Origin: Paenibacillus timonensis
GTDB lineage: Bacteria; Bacillota; Bacilli; Paenibacillales; Paenibacillaceae
Assembly: GCF_009725205.1 (NCBI RefSeq)
Contig: NZ_WNZY01000008.1
Span: 124,001 to 188,000, forward strand
DNA: 64,000 nucleotides
Direction: 5' to 3'
The notes beneath the pieces are model-generated. The model was not told the DNA's origin, made no database searches, and was given only the letters and a program-made list of their open reading frames with translations. This document shows, one piece after another, positions 51,903-63,472 of the stretch. How positions within the stretch are numbered: the first letter of the stretch is position 1; every line of letters begins with the position of its first letter. The position numbers and the translations under genes were made by a program.

Positions 51903-53174
51903 CTAAACCAATGCCTTCGCAGCGATGTCCGTACGTTGATGCTTGCCTTCGAACGCGATAGATCCTGCCGCTTCGTACGCTTTGTCCCGGGCCTCAGCAA
52001 TCGTCTTGCCGAGACCCACAACGCCAAGTACGCGCCCGCCGTTCGTGACCAGTTCGCCGCCCTTCCCCCTAGCCGTTCCGGCATGGAACACCAGCGCACC
52101 CGCAGCCCCCGCCTCGTCTAGACCCCGGATCGGCAAACCTTTCGGATACGAAGCCGGATAACCGCCGGAAGCCAACACGACGCAAACCGCCGCCTCGTCG
52201 CTCCATTCGATCTCCGCTTGATCCAACGTCCCGTTTACGGCAGCCAGAAAAATATCGAGCAGATCGCTTTTCAACCGGGGCAAGACAACCTGGGTCTCCG
52301 GATCGCCAAAGCGAGCGTTAAACTCGATCGTCTTCGGTTTACCATCCGGTGCGATCATTAAACCGGCGAACAATACGCCGCGGAACGGCCGTCCTTCGGC
52401 AACCATGGCCTTGGCGGTCGGCTTGATGATCGTTTCAATTGCCTCTTCAATGATCGAATCCGCGATATGCGGCAGCGGGGAATAAGTACCCATGCCGCCG
52501 GTATTCGGACCTTTGTCGCCGTCATACACCTGCTTGTGATCCTGCGCCGCGGCCATGGGGCGGACCGTTTCCCCATCGACAAACGACAGAATCGACATTT
52601 CCTGCCCTTCGAGGAATTCCTCGATCACGACCTGGCTGCCGGATTCGCCAAACACTTTGTCGATCATAATGCTCTTCAGCGCCGTTTCCGCTTCGTCGCG
52701 GGTAAAAGCAACCGTCACACCTTTACCTGCTGCAAGCCCGTCGGCCTTGATGACGATCGGCACCGGGCGGCTTTGGAGATAAGCTAGAGCCTGCTCGTAA
52801 TTGTCGAACTTCTCGTAGGCGGCGGTAGGGATGTTATATTTTTTCAGCAGATCCTTCATAAAAGTCTTGCTGCCTTCGATATGCGCGGCATTTTTGCGCG
52901 GACCAAAGACCGGGATGTTCTTGGCCTCAAACACGTCCACAATCCCGTCCGCAAGCGGATCGTCCGGGCCGACGACGACCAGGCCAATCCGCTTCTCTTC
53001 AGCAAAAGCGGCCAGCTTGTCGAATTCATTCACTTGAATCGGTACCAGCTCAGCCAGTTCCCCGATGCCCGCGTTTCCTGGGGCGCAATAAATCGTCCCG
53101 GCCTTCGGGCTTTTCGCCAAGCTCCAGCAAATCGCGTGCTCGCGCCCTCCGGCGCCAATCACCAAAATATCCAT
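51903..53174 (-). CDS. purD: phosphoribosylamine-glycine ligase (GARS)
   Basis: A 423-residue ATP-grasp enzyme making GAR: NTD GAGGREHAICWSLAKSPKAG, ATP-grasp loops VIKADGLAAGKGVTVAFTRD and GGMGTYSPLPHIADSIIEEA, and C-terminal RFGDPETQVVLPRLKSDLLD. ATG at 53174 follows AGGAGGAGACT. Last gene of the operon, ~490 bases behind purH. Confidence 0.95.
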   Translation of the reverse strand: MDILVIGAGGREHAICWSLAKSPKAGTIYCAPGNAGIGELAELVPIQVNEFDKLAAFAEEKRIGLVVVGPDDPLADGIVDVFEAKNIPVFGPRKNAAHIEGSKTFMKDLLKKYNIPTAAYEKFDNYEQALAYLQSRPVPIVIKADGLAAGKGVTVAFTRDEAETALKSIMIDKVFGESGSQVVIEEFLEGQEMSILSFVDGETVRPMAAAQDHKQVYDGDKGPNTGGMGTYSPLPHIADSIIEEAIETIIKPTAKAMVAEGRPFRGVLFAGLMIAPDGKPKTIEFNARFGDPETQVVLPRLKSDLLDIFLAAVNGTLDQAEIEWSDEAAVCVVLASGGYPASYPKGLPIRGLDEAGAAGALVFHAGTARGKGGELVTNGGRVLGVVGLGKTIAEARDKAYEAAGSIAFEGKHQRTDIAAKALV

Positions 53175-53298
53175 AGTCTCCTCCTTCGTTTCAGGGATCT
53201 CCATTGAATGGTTGTTAACCTAAATCTGCTGTAGGTAACTAGTTCGAGGTCATCTGTGCTAATGAACGATCCTCTCGCCTGCCACCTAGGTCCGCAGA

Positions 53299-53498
53299 AC
53301 AAACTAACTGGAAATTCTGCCGTTAATTTGGCATCCTACCCGCATCTGAGCACAATTAACTGGAAAATGTGCCGCTAAATTATGCCTTTGACCAGGTTGG
53401 CGGCCTTTTCGCTCAAATTAACGTCAGGTTTTACAGCTAATTCGGCTAATCCCCGCATTATCTCAGCATTAACGGTAGGTTTTACCGGTAAATTGTTT
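53299..53498. repeat. four-unit intergenic repeat, TAACTG family (copy 2)
   Basis: Four quasi-palindromic units begin at 53305, 53357, 53419 and 53470 (intervals 52, 62, 51, identical to 34609-34774). Units: TAACTGGAAATTCTGCCG..., TAACTGGAAAATGTGCCG..., TAACGTCAGGTTTTAC..., TAACGGTAGGTTTTAC.... Units 3 and 4 fit the first two better when read in reverse complement. Confidence 0.85.
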
Positions 53499-53620
53499 GC
53501 GTCAGAACGTTGGGCAGATTGCATGCCACCACGCAGCCATTGCCCATCGGCTTGCCGCCAGCGTCGGCCTGTCAGCCTAGCCCGTCAGTGCTCTTCTACA
53601 GCATCCTCACCGCGAACCCG

Positions 53621-53653
53621 CGAAAAACGGCAGGCCGCCGCAGCGGTCTGCCG
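53621..53653 (-). terminator. terminator after purH
   Basis: Minus strand: CGGCAGACCGC, TGCG loop, GCGGCCTGCCG, then TTTTTCG. It separates purH from purD, so purD may need its own promoter or read-through. Confidence 0.7.
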
Positions 53654-53665
53654 TCTGACTCCGGC

Positions 53666-55213
53666 TTAGTGTTTGAAATGGCGCACGCCGGTGAAGACCA
53701 TCGCGATCCCGTATTCGTTCGCGACTTTAATCGACTCCTCATCCTTCACGGAGCCGCCCGGCTGGATGATCGCGGTAACTCCGGCCTTGGCGGCCGCCTC
53801 TACCGTGTCACCCATCGGGAAGAAGGCATCCGAGGCTAGAACGCTGCCCTTCACCTTGTCGCCCGCTTGCTCGATCGCGATCTTGGCCGCACCCACGCGG
53901 TTCATCTGCCCCGCGCCGACGCCAACCGTCATATCGTCCTTTGCTAACACGATCGCATTAGACTTCACATGCTTAACGACTTTCCAGCCGAACAGCAGTT
54001 GCTTCAACTCCGCATCGGTAGGCTTACGGTCGGTCACGACCGTCAAGTCAGACTCCTTCAGCGAATGCACATCGCTTTCCTGTACGATCATGCCGCCATC
54101 GATCGAGGTGACAACGAACTGGCTGCTGCGGCTCGCGCCCAGCTCCAGGCCACCCAGCTTCAACAGGCGGATATTCTTCTTCTTCGTAAGGATCTCCAGC
54201 GCTTCATCCGTAAAGCCCGGCGCCAAAATAATCTCCAAGAAGATTTCCTTCAATAGCATCGCCGTATCAGCATCAATGATGCGATTGGCCGCAACAATTC
54301 CGCCGAAGATCGACACCGGATCGGCTTCGTACGCTTTTTGGTAGGCTTCGAGCACACTCGCGCCAACTCCGACGCCGCAAGGATTCATATGCTTGACGGC
54401 CACGACTGCCGGCTCCTCGAATTCCTTGACGATTTGCAGTGCCGCGTTAGCATCGTTGATGTTATTGTAGGAGAGCTCTTTCCCGTGCAGCTGCTCTGCT
54501 CCGGTCAAGGTGTCGGCCGCCGCCAGCGGTTTGCGGTAAAATGCCGCTTTTTGATGCGGATTCTCGCCATAACGCAGGTCTTGGATCTTTTCGTAGGTGA
54601 CGGTATACCGTTCAGGCAACGGATCGCCATTTACCTTCGACAAATAGTCGGAAATCAGGGCATCATAAGCCGCCGTGTGGCGGAAAACTTTGGCCGCAAG
54701 CCGTTTGCGCGTCTCAAGCGTTGTATCGCCGCCCGCACGCACCTCATCCAACACCGTCCCATAGTCGGCGGCGTCGACAACAACGCTGACGAACGCATGG
54801 TTTTTCGCGGCAGAACGAAGCATCGTGGGGCCGCCGATGTCGATATTTTCGATCGCGTCTTCATAAGTGACGTCCGGCTTGGCGATGGTTTCCTGGAATG
54901 GATACAGGTTCACGACCACCAGGTCGATATAATCCAGTCCCAACTCCTTCATCTGCGCTTGGTGTTCCTCGCTGTCGCGAACTGCCAGCAGCCCGCTATG
55001 AACCGCAGGATGCAGCGTTTTGACACGTCCGTCGAGGATTTCTGGGAACCCGGTTACGTCGGAGATGCCGATGACCGGCACTCCCTCTTTCGCCAGCAGG
55101 TTTTTCGTGCCCCCTGTCGAAATGATTTCCACACCTAGCTGCGACAGCTCGCGGCAAAAATCCACGATGCCCGTTTTATCCGACACGCTCACGAGCGCTC
55201 TTTTTATACTCAC
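53666..55213 (-). CDS. purH: bifunctional AICAR transformylase / IMP cyclohydrolase
   Basis: A 515-residue PurH: the N-terminal IMP cyclohydrolase/MGS-like half ([20 protein letters not shown]) and the C-terminal formyltransferase half ([51 protein letters not shown] with His and Lys). Final two steps to IMP. Starts [15 protein letters not shown]. Confidence 0.95.
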   Translation of the reverse strand: MSIKRALVSVSDKTGIVDFCRELSQLGVEIISTGGTKNLLAKEGVPVIGISDVTGFPEILDGRVKTLHPAVHSGLLAVRDSEEHQAQMKELGLDYIDLVVVNLYPFQETIAKPDVTYEDAIENIDIGGPTMLRSAAKNHAFVSVVVDAADYGTVLDEVRAGGDTTLETRKRLAAKVFRHTAAYDALISDYLSKVNGDPLPERYTVTYEKIQDLRYGENPHQKAAFYRKPLAAADTLTGAEQLHGKELSYNNINDANAALQIVKEFEEPAVVAVKHMNPCGVGVGASVLEAYQKAYEADPVSIFGGIVAANRIIDADTAMLLKEIFLEIILAPGFTDEALEILTKKKNIRLLKLGGLELGASRSSQFVVTSIDGGMIVQESDVHSLKESDLTVVTDRKPTDAELKQLLFGWKVVKHVKSNAIVLAKDDMTVGVGAGQMNRVGAAKIAIEQAGDKVKGSVLASDAFFPMGDTVEAAAKAGVTAIIQPGGSVKDEESIKVANEYGIAMVFTGVRHFKH

Positions 55214-55249
55214 AATCGGCTCCTCCTTTATTTTGGCGAATCATGCCCC

Positions 55250-55271
55250 CGATATTTCTCGGGAAATATCG
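55250..55271 (-). other. intercistronic hairpin between purN and purH
   Basis: CGATATTTC-TCGG-GAAATATCG, a perfect nine-base stem with tetraloop in the 131-base gap. No T run follows, so it is more likely an mRNA processing or stability element. Confidence 0.5.
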
Positions 55272-55344
55272 AAACCTCTCCACATGTTCCTTAAGCGATC
55301 CATTTCCTCCGAAAATCCTGCAATCAAGCGCGTTCAAAAGGTTT

Positions 55345-55962
55345 CTATTCCGACAGAATGGTGACTTTTCTGCCTTCCAACCGCACTTGGTTTGTAGCAA
55401 ACCACGACACGACCTGCGGATATAAGCGTTGTTCCGCGTCATGGATTTTCGCTTCGAGCGAATCCAGCGTATCGTCTGGTGTAATATCCACCGCCGTTTG
55501 CGCAATCACCGCCCCGGTATCCATTCCGCCATCAACCAAATGCACCGTAACTCCTGTCACTTTCACGCCGTATTCCCAAGCCTGACCAATTGCGTCTTTC
55601 CCCGGAAAAGCAGGCAACAAAGACGGATGGATATTAATCATCCTGCCGGCATAAGGCTCTACCAACACAGAGGTAAGCAGCCGCATATAACCAGCCAGCA
55701 CCACCAAATCGACGCCGCGCTTTTCCAGCTCGGCGGCGATTTCCGCTTCATAATCCTCGCGACGCGCGTACAACTTCGGGTTAAACAGATAGCATTCGAC
55801 GCCAGCCCGGCGAGCCCGTTCGACGACGAAGGCTTGCGGCTTGTCGCAAACGAGCAGCACAATTTCGGCATCCAGATCCCCCGTCCGCGAAGCGTCCAGT
55901 AAGTTTTGAAAATTGCTGCCCTGCCCCGAGGCAAACACGGCGATCCGATACTTGGCGCCCAT
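55345..55962 (-). CDS. purN: GAR transformylase
   Basis: A 205-residue formyltransferase: IAVFASGQGSNFQNLLDASR, the active-site LVVLAGYMRLLTSVLVEPYA, NIHPSLLPAFPGKDAIGQAW with Asn-His, and the acidic DGGMDTGAVIAQTAVDITPD loop. Uses 10-formyl-THF. It begins one base inside the purM stop. Confidence 0.95.
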   Translation of the reverse strand: MGAKYRIAVFASGQGSNFQNLLDASRTGDLDAEIVLLVCDKPQAFVVERARRAGVECYLFNPKLYARREDYEAEIAAELEKRGVDLVVLAGYMRLLTSVLVEPYAGRMINIHPSLLPAFPGKDAIGQAWEYGVKVTGVTVHLVDGGMDTGAVIAQTAVDITPDDTLDSLEAKIHDAEQRLYPQVVSWFATNQVRLEGRKVTILSE

Positions 55963-57005
55963 TAGACGTCCGCCCCCGCAAAAGTCACTACCCTTTGTCC
56001 CTCGGTCGCTTTACCGATGACGTAAGGCGTTTCGCCTGCTTGCTGTAGCGCTGCGATTGCTTGCTCCACCTGATCCTCAGCCACGACAATCACTAACCCA
56101 ATTCCCATGTTGAACGTCGTGAACATATCCCGAGGACTGACGTTCCCCTGCTTTTGCAGCAAGTCGAAAATCGGCAAAATCGGCCAAGACCCATAGGCGA
56201 TCTCCACGTCTACCCCTTCCGGCAGCACGCGTGGGATGTTTTCGATGAATCCGCCACCTGTAATGTGAGCCATGCCCTTCACGTCCACCTGCTCTAGCAA
56301 CGATAACACCGGCTTGACGTACAGCTTGGTAGGCGTCAGCAGCACATCGCCCAGCACCTCACCATCCAGTTCAGGGAGTTTGTCTGTCAATGCGTAGCCC
56401 GCTTCTTCCAGCAGGAGTTTTCGGACGAGCGAAAACCCGTTGCTATGCACGCCGCTGGACGCAAGTCCAATGACCGTGTCGCCGGGAGCGATGCGGCTGC
56501 CGTTCACGATTTTGCTCTTGTCGACGACGCCGACGGTAAAACCGGCAATGTCGTATTCGCCTTCGCTGTACATTCCCGGCATTTCGGCCGTCTCTCCGCC
56601 GATTAACGCGCAGCCCGATTGGCTGCAGCCTTCTGCGATACCCGCGACGATCGCCTCGATTTTCTCCGGTACGACCTTATCGCATGCCAGATAATCGAGG
56701 AAAAAGAGCGGTTCTGCCCCCTGCACCACGATATCGTTCACGCACATGGCCACCGCGTCGATGCCGATCGTATCGTGCTTATCCATGGCAAAGGCGATTT
56801 TCAACTTCGTGCCTACGCCATCCGTTCCCGAGACGAGCACCGGCTCCGCGTATTTGTCCTTATTCAGTCCGAACAAAGCGCCAAAGCCGCCCAAGTCGGT
56901 CATCACTTCCGGACGGAACGTCCGTTTGACGTGTTTTTTCATCCGCTCAACCGCTTCATTCCCGGCCGCGATATCAACGCCGGCTTTCTTGTATGCTTCA
57001 GACAC
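55962..57005 (-). CDS. purM: AIR synthetase (FGAM cyclase)
   Basis: A 347-residue Pur[21 protein letters not shown], the ATP-binding [20 protein letters not shown] and [20 protein letters not shown]. Converts FGAM to AIR. GTG at 57005 has AAAGGAG twelve bases upstream. 350 bases behind purF, with a MITE-like repeat in the gap. Confidence 0.95.
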   Translation of the reverse strand: MSEAYKKAGVDIAAGNEAVERMKKHVKRTFRPEVMTDLGGFGALFGLNKDKYAEPVLVSGTDGVGTKLKIAFAMDKHDTIGIDAVAMCVNDIVVQGAEPLFFLDYLACDKVVPEKIEAIVAGIAEGCSQSGCALIGGETAEMPGMYSEGEYDIAGFTVGVVDKSKIVNGSRIAPGDTVIGLASSGVHSNGFSLVRKLLLEEAGYALTDKLPELDGEVLGDVLLTPTKLYVKPVLSLLEQVDVKGMAHITGGGFIENIPRVLPEGVDVEIAYGSWPILPIFDLLQKQGNVSPRDMFTTFNMGIGLVIVVAEDQVEQAIAALQQAGETPYVIGKATEGQRVVTFAGADV

Positions 57006-57036
57006 GAGAGGGACCCACTCCTTTGGATTAGAGGTA

Positions 57037-57205
57037 GTTCAAAAAGTCATCTTTCGATCACGAAGTAGGTCAGTGAAGGTTATTCGGCGTCGAATCTTGA
57101 ATTCAGCCGGGCCTTCCGTTGCTCACGTAGCCTCTGGCTACGCTGCGCTACTCAGCCCCTAGCTTCATCCAACCTTCTTGGTGCTCCAAACCTGACTTTT
57201 TGAAC
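57037..57205 (-). repeat. MITE-like 168-bp repeat (copy 2)
   Basis: Bounded by GTTCAAAAAGTCA and its inverted partner TGACTTTTTGAAC (13-base perfect terminal inverted repeats). The interior matches the reverse complement of 39038-39205. Its hairpin is CGTAGCC-AGA-GGCTACG. Confidence 0.88.
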
Positions 57206-57357
57206 ATGTATTAATCAAACAATTAATAACATGAACCGTGAGATATGCACGAAAAATCGAATACAATTCGTAGATTCAGTAAAATGCAACATCGAAACGC
57301 TCCATTGCCTTCAGCCGCAACCCACAAATAGCAGCACTCAGCTTAGGCTTCCACCCA

Positions 57358-58839
57358 CTAGCATGTGCAGCCAAACTTCTCTTCCCCGTCGAAATCCGTC
57401 CGGGTTGGATAATCGTTGTCAAAACAAGCCATGCAGAGGCCGCCTTTATAATCCTTGGCGTTCTCTCCACCTACCGCCTGGATCAGCCCCTGTGGGCTTA
57501 GAAACTCCAGCGAATCCGCATGGATCTCCCGGCAAATTTCTTCCACCGTTTTGTACGAGGCGATCAACTCGCCGCGGTCCGGCGTATCAATGCCGTAGAA
57601 GCATGGGTTCTTGAACGGTGGCGAGGTAATGCGAACATGCACCTCAGTCGCACCGGCTTCGCGCAGCAGATTAACGATCCGCCGCGAAGTCGTGCCTCGA
57701 ACGATCGAGTCGTCGATCATCACCACGCGTTTGCCCTCCACGACACGGCGCACCGCGCTCAGCTTCATCTTCACGCCTTGCTCGCGCAGCTCCTGACTCG
57801 GCTGGATGAACGTACGACCGGTATATTTATTTTTGATCAGGCCCAGCTCGTAAGGGATGCCGGTCTGCTCCGCATAGCCGATGGCAGCGGAAATGCTGGA
57901 GTCCGGAACGCCGGTCACGACATCCGCGTCGACGAACGACTCCTGCGCCATCACCTGCCCCATCCGCTTGCGGCTGGCATGCAGGTTCGAGCCGTTCATG
58001 TCGCTGTCCGGACGCGCGAAGTAAATGTACTCCATCGCGCAAAGCGCCTTGCGGGCCGGCTCGGCGTAACGCTCCTCGCGAAGGCCGTCCCGGTCCAGCA
58101 CCAGCATTTCGCCCGGCTGGATTTCGCGAAGCGTCTCCGCGCCGACGACCTCGAACGCGCACGTCTCGGACGAGAACAGGTACGCATCGCCGAGCCGTCC
58201 CATGACAAGCGGACGCAAGCCGTTCGGATCGCTGGCGGCGATCAGCTTATCGTTGGTCAGCAGCAGGAAGGCGAAGCCTCCAACCAGTTGACCCAACGCG
58301 TCCTTCGCCGCTTCGACGAAATCCTTCGGCGAGCGGGCGATCAAGTGCGCGATCACTTCCGTATCGCTTGTCGTTTGGAAGATCGAGCCGCTTTGTTCGA
58401 GCTGGCGGCGGATTTTCGGCGCATTCACGATATTGCCGTTGGTTGCTACCGCCAAATCGCCATCGCGGTATTTGAAAATCAGCGGCTGCGCGTTCGTCAA
58501 CTTGCTGTCCCCGCTCGTCGAATAGCGGACATGGCCGATCGAACGGTCGCCTCGCAACGAGGACAACTTATCGCGGTCGAACACTTCCTTAACGAGTCCC
58601 ATGCTGCGGTGATAATTGAAGTCCGCCCCGTCGGTCGTGCAAATTCCCGCGCTTTCCTCACCCCGATGCTGCAACGCGTGCAGTCCGTAGTAGGACAGGG
58701 AAGCCGCTTCGGCATGGCCGAATACGCCAAACACGCCGCATTCCTCGCGCAACGTATCGAACGGATCCGCGTGCCCTGCCCCTTCGTTATAGTAGTCTCC
58801 GGTCCAAAGTCTCTGCGCTGGCATCATTGCATCAGACAT
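57358..58839 (-). CDS. purF: amidophosphoribosyltransferase
   Basis: A 493-residue glutamine-PRPP amidotransferase, the first committed step. [20 protein letters not shown] holds the nucleophile Cys34 after a propeptide. Iron-sulphur ligands match the Bacillus enzyme: Cys in [21 protein letters not shown] and the C-terminal [14 protein letters not shown] loop is [18 protein letters not shown]. Overlaps purL by 16 bases. Confidence 0.95.
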   Translation of the reverse strand: MSDAMMPAQRLWTGDYYNEGAGHADPFDTLREECGVFGVFGHAEAASLSYYGLHALQHRGEESAGICTTDGADFNYHRSMGLVKEVFDRDKLSSLRGDRSIGHVRYSTSGDSKLTNAQPLIFKYRDGDLAVATNGNIVNAPKIRRQLEQSGSIFQTTSDTEVIAHLIARSPKDFVEAAKDALGQLVGGFAFLLLTNDKLIAASDPNGLRPLVMGRLGDAYLFSSETCAFEVVGAETLREIQPGEMLVLDRDGLREERYAEPARKALCAMEYIYFARPDSDMNGSNLHASRKRMGQVMAQESFVDADVVTGVPDSSISAAIGYAEQTGIPYELGLIKNKYTGRTFIQPSQELREQGVKMKLSAVRRVVEGKRVVMIDDSIVRGTTSRRIVNLLREAGATEVHVRITSPPFKNPCFYGIDTPDRGELIASYKTVEEICREIHADSLEFLSPQGLIQAVGGENAKDYKGGLCMACFDNDYPTRTDFDGEEKFGCTC

Positions 58840-61067
58840 GGAATGACATCCTCCCAGACGCGTTTCAACTGCTCCACCGGTTTGCTCAGAACCTCCGTCC
58901 CATTGACGGACACGCTCAGTTCCGAACCTTCCACGACCCCGATCCGCGCTCTAGGCACGCCGCGTTCCGCGAGCAGCTTCTCCAGCATCTCCGCCTTCTC
59001 CGGCGAAGCTGACAACAGAATCCGCGACTGCGATTCGCTGAACAACGCAAAATCGGAACGCAGCTCGCTCGCGACGTCAACCTTGGCGCCGATTCCACCG
59101 CTCATGCACGATTCAGCCAAGGCAACGGCGAGGCCGCCTTCGGACAAGTCGTGAGCCGAACGCACGAGCCCGCCTTGGATCGCCGCAAGCACTGCGCCAA
59201 GCAGTTTTTTCTCCACATCCAAATCCAGTTGCGGCGGTCGTCCTTCCACGACACCATGCACGATGGCTTGCAGCTCGCTGCCGCCCAGCTCCGCTTTCGT
59301 CTCGCCCAAGAGGAACACGACATCCCCAGCCGCTTTGAATCCTTGCGTCGTAATATGATCCGTATCATGCACCAGGCCGACCATCCCCACGACCGGCGTC
59401 GGGTAAATCGCGCCTTTGGCGTTCTCGTTGTACAAGCTGACGTTCCCGCCGATGACCGGCGTATCGAGCACGCGGCAAGCTTCCGCCATTCCGTCAACCG
59501 ACCGTTCCATCTGCCAGAAAATATCCGGCTTCTCCGGGCTGCCGAAATTCAGGTTGTCGGTAATCGCCAGCGGCTCCGCCCCGGAGCAGACGATGTTGCG
59601 CGCTGCTTCGCTGACCGCGATCCGCCCGCCAACTTCCGGATCCAAGTACACGAACCGTCCGTTGCAGTCGGTCGTCATAGCCAGCGCCTTACGCGTGCCA
59701 TGAACCGTCACCACCGCAGCATCCGAACCCGGACGAACAGCCGTACTCGTACGCACCATATAATCGTATTGGTTGTATACCCACGCTTTGCTCGCGACGG
59801 AAGGCGATGCCAGCACTTGCTCCAGCGCCGCTCCCAAATCGCGCACCTCTTCGTAGCGGGTTGTATCTACCGATGCGTTTTGTTCATAATATGCCGGTAC
59901 TTCCGAAGGCTTGTTGTAGATCGGACATTCATCCACGAGCGCCGTAACCGGCATGTCGCCAACCAAATCTCCGTGATGGAACAGCTTCAGACGTCCATCG
60001 TCCGTGACTTTGCCGACTTTTGCACAGATGACTCCCCAACGCTCAAAAATCTCCCGCGCCTGCGTCTCATCCTTCGGCTCAACGACGAACAACATCCGCT
60101 CCTGCGATTCCGATAACATCATTTCGTAGGCAGTCATGCCTTGCTCACGCTGCGGGACCTGATCGAGATACAGTTCGAGACCATTCCCGGCTTTGCTGGC
60201 CATTTCCGCGCTGGAACAGGTCAACCCCGCCGCACCCATGTCCTGGATGCCCAGTACGATGCCCGTGTCTATCAATTCGAGGCAGGCTTCCATCACGAGC
60301 TTCTCCATGAATGGATCGCCGACCTGCACCGCCGTCCGCTTCGCTTCGGATTCCTCCGTCAACTCCTCCGAGGCGAACGTAGCGCCATGAATGCCATCGC
60401 GGCCGGTTGGAGGACCCACGTAAAACACCGGGTTACCTACGCCCTTAGCGACACCGCGTTGGATTTTGTCATGATCAATCAGTCCCACGCACATTGCGTT
60501 GACCAGCGGATTGCCGTCATAGCTCTCATCAAACACGACTTCTCCGCCGACCGTCGGAATCCCGATGCAGTTCCCGTACCCCGCGATCCCGGACACCACA
60601 TGCTCAAACAAATACTTCACCCGGTCGCTTTCCAGCTTGCCGAATCGGAGTGAGTTCAGCAGGGCAATCGGTCTGGATCCCATGGAAAAAATATCGCGAA
60701 TAATCCCGCCCACGCCCGTCGCCGCGCCTTGGTACGGCTCCACCGCCGAGGGGTGATTATGGCTTTCGATCTTGAATACAACCGCTTGGTTGTCGCCGAT
60801 ATCGACGATCCCAGCGCCTTCGCCCGGCCCCATCAGCACGCGTGGACCGCTGGTGGGAAACCGCCGCAGCAGCGGCTTCGAATTTTTGTAGGCACAGTGT
60901 TCGGACCACATGACGCTAAACACGCCGATTTCCGTATAATTCGGCTTGCGCCCGAGGAACCCGCAAATCAGTTCGTATTCGCTGTCGGAAACGCCCATCT
61001 GTTTGTAAATTTTCTGCTCCGCAATTTGTTCTGCATTTGGTTCCTTAGCGGACACTTGCTGACTCAT
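58824..61067 (-). CDS. purL: FGAM synthase, large subunit (small-type PurL)
   Basis: A 747-residue small-type PurL that works with PurS and Pur[19 protein letters not shown] and the ATP site [20 protein letters not shown] are clear. Overlaps purQ by 23 bases and purF by 16, so translation is coupled. Confidence 0.95.
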   Translation of the reverse strand: MSQQVSAKEPNAEQIAEQKIYKQMGVSDSEYELICGFLGRKPNYTEIGVFSVMWSEHCAYKNSKPLLRRFPTSGPRVLMGPGEGAGIVDIGDNQAVVFKIESHNHPSAVEPYQGAATGVGGIIRDIFSMGSRPIALLNSLRFGKLESDRVKYLFEHVVSGIAGYGNCIGIPTVGGEVVFDESYDGNPLVNAMCVGLIDHDKIQRGVAKGVGNPVFYVGPPTGRDGIHGATFASEELTEESEAKRTAVQVGDPFMEKLVMEACLELIDTGIVLGIQDMGAAGLTCSSAEMASKAGNGLELYLDQVPQREQGMTAYEMMLSESQERMLFVVEPKDETQAREIFERWGVICAKVGKVTDDGRLKLFHHGDLVGDMPVTALVDECPIYNKPSEVPAYYEQNASVDTTRYEEVRDLGAALEQVLASPSVASKAWVYNQYDYMVRTSTAVRPGSDAAVVTVHGTRKALAMTTDCNGRFVYLDPEVGGRIAVSEAARNIVCSGAEPLAITDNLNFGSPEKPDIFWQMERSVDGMAEACRVLDTPVIGGNVSLYNENAKGAIYPTPVVGMVGLVHDTDHITTQGFKAAGDVVFLLGETKAELGGSELQAIVHGVVEGRPPQLDLDVEKKLLGAVLAAIQGGLVRSAHDLSEGGLAVALAESCMSGGIGAKVDVASELRSDFALFSESQSRILLSASPEKAEMLEKLLAERGVPRARIGVVEGSELSVSVNGTEVLSKPVEQLKRVWEDVIPCLMQ

Positions 61068-61734
61068 GCCGATCCCTCCAAGCTTTCAAAATGGATGTAA
61101 ACATCTTCTTGCCGTCCTCAGAACCAAGCAAGGAGCTTACCGCCCGCTCCGGATGCGGCATCATGCCGACGACGTTTCCGCGTTCGTTGGAGATGCCGGC
61201 GATATCGTCCACCGAGCCGTTCGGATTTTGAACGTATCGGAAAATAATCTGATTGTTCCGTTTCAACTGCTCTAGCGTTGCTTCATCGCAATAATAGTTG
61301 CCTTCGCCGTGCGCGATCGGAATCGTGATCACATCGCCCGGTGCATACAGCGAAGTAAACGGATTATCGTTGTTCTCCACGCGCAGCTCCGTGTCATGAC
61401 AACGGAATTTCAAAGACTCATTGCGGCGCAACGTACCCGGAAGCAGACCGGCTTCCGTCAGGATCTGGAATCCGTTGCAGATGCCCAGCACATATTTACC
61501 TTCCTCCGCGGCCTTGGCCACTTCCGCCATCACCGGCGCAAAGCGGGAAATCGCCCCGCACCGCAAATAGTCGCCGTAAGAGAACCCGCCGGGTACCAGA
61601 ATGCAGTCGTAAGCGGACAAATCGGTGGCCGTGTGCCACACATAGTCGACCGGTTCACCCAGCGACTCTTCCACCGCTTTGTAACAGTCGATATCACAGT
61701 TGGAACCGGGGAATACGAGTACCGCGAATTTCAT
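61045..61734 (-). CDS. purQ: FGAM synthase, glutaminase subunit
   Basis: A 229-residue class I glutamine amidotransferase: [18 protein letters not shown], nucleophile Cys in [20 protein letters not shown], and catalytic His/Glu in [14 protein letters not shown]. Delivers ammonia to PurL. Follows purS by three bases. Confidence 0.95.
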   Translation of the reverse strand: MKFAVLVFPGSNCDIDCYKAVEESLGEPVDYVWHTATDLSAYDCILVPGGFSYGDYLRCGAISRFAPVMAEVAKAAEEGKYVLGICNGFQILTEAGLLPGTLRRNESLKFRCHDTELRVENNDNPFTSLYAPGDVITIPIAHGEGNYYCDEATLEQLKRNNQIIFRYVQNPNGSVDDIAGISNERGNVVGMMPHPERAVSSLLGSEDGKKMFTSILKAWRDRHESASVR

Positions 61735-61737
61735 GGT

Positions 61738-61980
61738 TTAGGCCTCCAATTCGAAGCGGTAATCTTCTACCACCGTATTGGCCAACAGCTTCTCGCACAT
61801 CGCTTTGACTCGGGCTTCCGCCTCGAAGCGATCGTTCGTGTCGAGCGTCAGCTCCATATATTTACCGATGCGGACACTGTCCACCTCTCTGAACCCCATG
61901 GAATGGAGCGCTCCCTGAACGGCTACCCCCTGTGGGTCAAGTACGCTTTGCTTGATCGTGACATAAACGCTCGCTTTCAT
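61738..61980 (-). CDS. purS: FGAM synthase, PurS subunit
   Basis: An ~80-residue PurS: MKASVYVTIKQSVLDPQGVA and GALHSMGFREVDSVRIGKYM. It is required for the PurSLQ complex. The frame opens to 62052, but GAGGAAC lies just before the ATG pair at 61983/61980. The upstream 550-base gap to purC is filled with repeats. Confidence 0.93.
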   Translation of the reverse strand: MKASVYVTIKQSVLDPQGVAVQGALHSMGFREVDSVRIGKYMELTLDTNDRFEAEARVKAMCEKLLANTVVEDYRFELEA

Positions 61981-62071
61981 CATGTTCCTCGTGTTCCTCC
62001 TAAGTTTGGACTTGTGCGGCACGGCCGCTTGGTTCTGGATGGTTCTCATCATTGCGTATGGATCTGCAAGG

Positions 62072-62225
<154 letters not shown>

Positions 62226-62333
62226 TCTCCTACCCCTCCTGAACAAAAGGGATAATCCTCAAAAGGCTGCTAAAGGAGACCTTGGGGCACTGGGCGCGTT
62301 GGCAAACGGCCTCTTTCCCAGCCCTCGAACTCC

Positions 62334-62516
62334 TAACGGACCGTAGCGACGTTATTTGCTCATTTCCCGGGTATTTCCCGGGCTAACGGACTCCACAGAC
62401 GTTATTTTGCCTAGATCAACTCCATATCAGACTGTCAGGCCCAAATAGGGTCTCCTCGGTCCGTTACGTGAGCCAAACCCGGGTACCTAGCCTAATAAAG
62501 GCCGTGGAGTCCGTTA
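62334..62516. repeat. four-unit intergenic repeat, TAACGGA family (copy 2)
   Basis: Direct units at 62334 and 62384 (TAACGGACCG..., TAACGGACTCCAC...) and inverted units ending CCGTTA at 62466 and 62516. Unit 2 and unit 4 share a perfect 13-base inverse match (TAACGGACTCCAC / GTGGAGTCCGTTA); unit 1 and unit 3 share ten. Offsets are the same as at 49890-50072. Confidence 0.88.
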
Positions 62517-62537
62517 GCGCGAGGCGGCAACCTGCGC

Positions 62538-63437
62538 CTACTCCAACTCCGCTCCGGTCAGTCGTTGGTAGATCTCGCGGTAGCGCCGCGTCGTTTCTTC
62601 GACGACATGCGCCGGGAGCGGGTCCGGCTCGCTGTTCTTATCCCAGTCCGAACCGGCCAGATAAGCCCGCACCGGCTCTTTATCCATGCTGTCGATCTCG
62701 ATGTCCAGCGCGTAGTTCTCTTTGGCCCAAAACCGCGAAGCGTCCGGCGTAAACATCTCGTCGATCAAAATCAGTTTGCCGTCCACCAGTCCGAATTCCA
62801 GCTTGCAGTCGGCGAGGAGAATCCCACGTTCCTCGCAGTAGTCACGGGCGAAGGCGTACATCTCCAGGCTGCGGTCCCGCAACTGCTCGGCCAGATCGCG
62901 GCCGATTTTGTCCGCCATCTCGGCAAACGAGATGTCCTCGTCGTGGCCGACGTCGTTCTTGGCCGCCGGGGTGAAGATCGGCGCCGCCAGTTTTGCGTTC
63001 TTGCGCAGCCCTTCCGGCAACTGAATGCCGTTAATCGCACCGGTCTGCTCATACTGCCGCCAGCCTCCGCCGGTCACGTAACCGCGTACCACGCATTCGA
63101 TGTCGATACGCTCCGCCTTGCGGGTCACCATGATCCGGTTCCGCAGTACCTCGCGATGCTCCGCCGGAATCACGTCCCCGAGCCGGTCAACGTCCGTATG
63201 AATCACGTGGTTATCCAGCACATGCCGCGTCTTGTCGAACCAAAACGCGCTCAGCCGGTTCAGCACGTTCCCCTTGTCCGGCACCGCCGGTGCCAGAATG
63301 TAGTCAAACGCGGAGATGCGGTCGGTGACCACGATCAAGAAAAACTCGCCAAGATCGTACAACTCCCGGACCTTACCTTTGTACAGCAACGGGGCATTCA
63401 CCAAATCCGCCGCCGTGGAAATTGCCGGTACCGCCAT
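62538..63437 (-). CDS. purC: SAICAR synthetase (long Ade1-like type)
   Basis: A 299-residue SAICAR synthetase: VNAPLLYKGKVRELYDLGEF, the ATP site VVTDRISAFDYILAPAVPDK and CVVRGYVTGGGWRQYEQTGA. It is about 55 residues longer than the ~240-residue Bacillus subtilis form and resembles the Ade1-like long class. Stop is 60 bases before the repeat of the four-unit family. Confidence 0.93.
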   Translation of the reverse strand: MAVPAISTAADLVNAPLLYKGKVRELYDLGEFFLIVVTDRISAFDYILAPAVPDKGNVLNRLSAFWFDKTRHVLDNHVIHTDVDRLGDVIPAEHREVLRNRIMVTRKAERIDIECVVRGYVTGGGWRQYEQTGAINGIQLPEGLRKNAKLAAPIFTPAAKNDVGHDEDISFAEMADKIGRDLAEQLRDRSLEMYAFARDYCEERGILLADCKLEFGLVDGKLILIDEMFTPDASRFWAKENYALDIEIDSMDKEPVRAYLAGSDWDKNSEPDPLPAHVVEETTRRYREIYQRLTGAELE

Positions 63438-63472
63438 GAAAGTTCTCCTCCCCTATCCCAAACTCTATTCGA

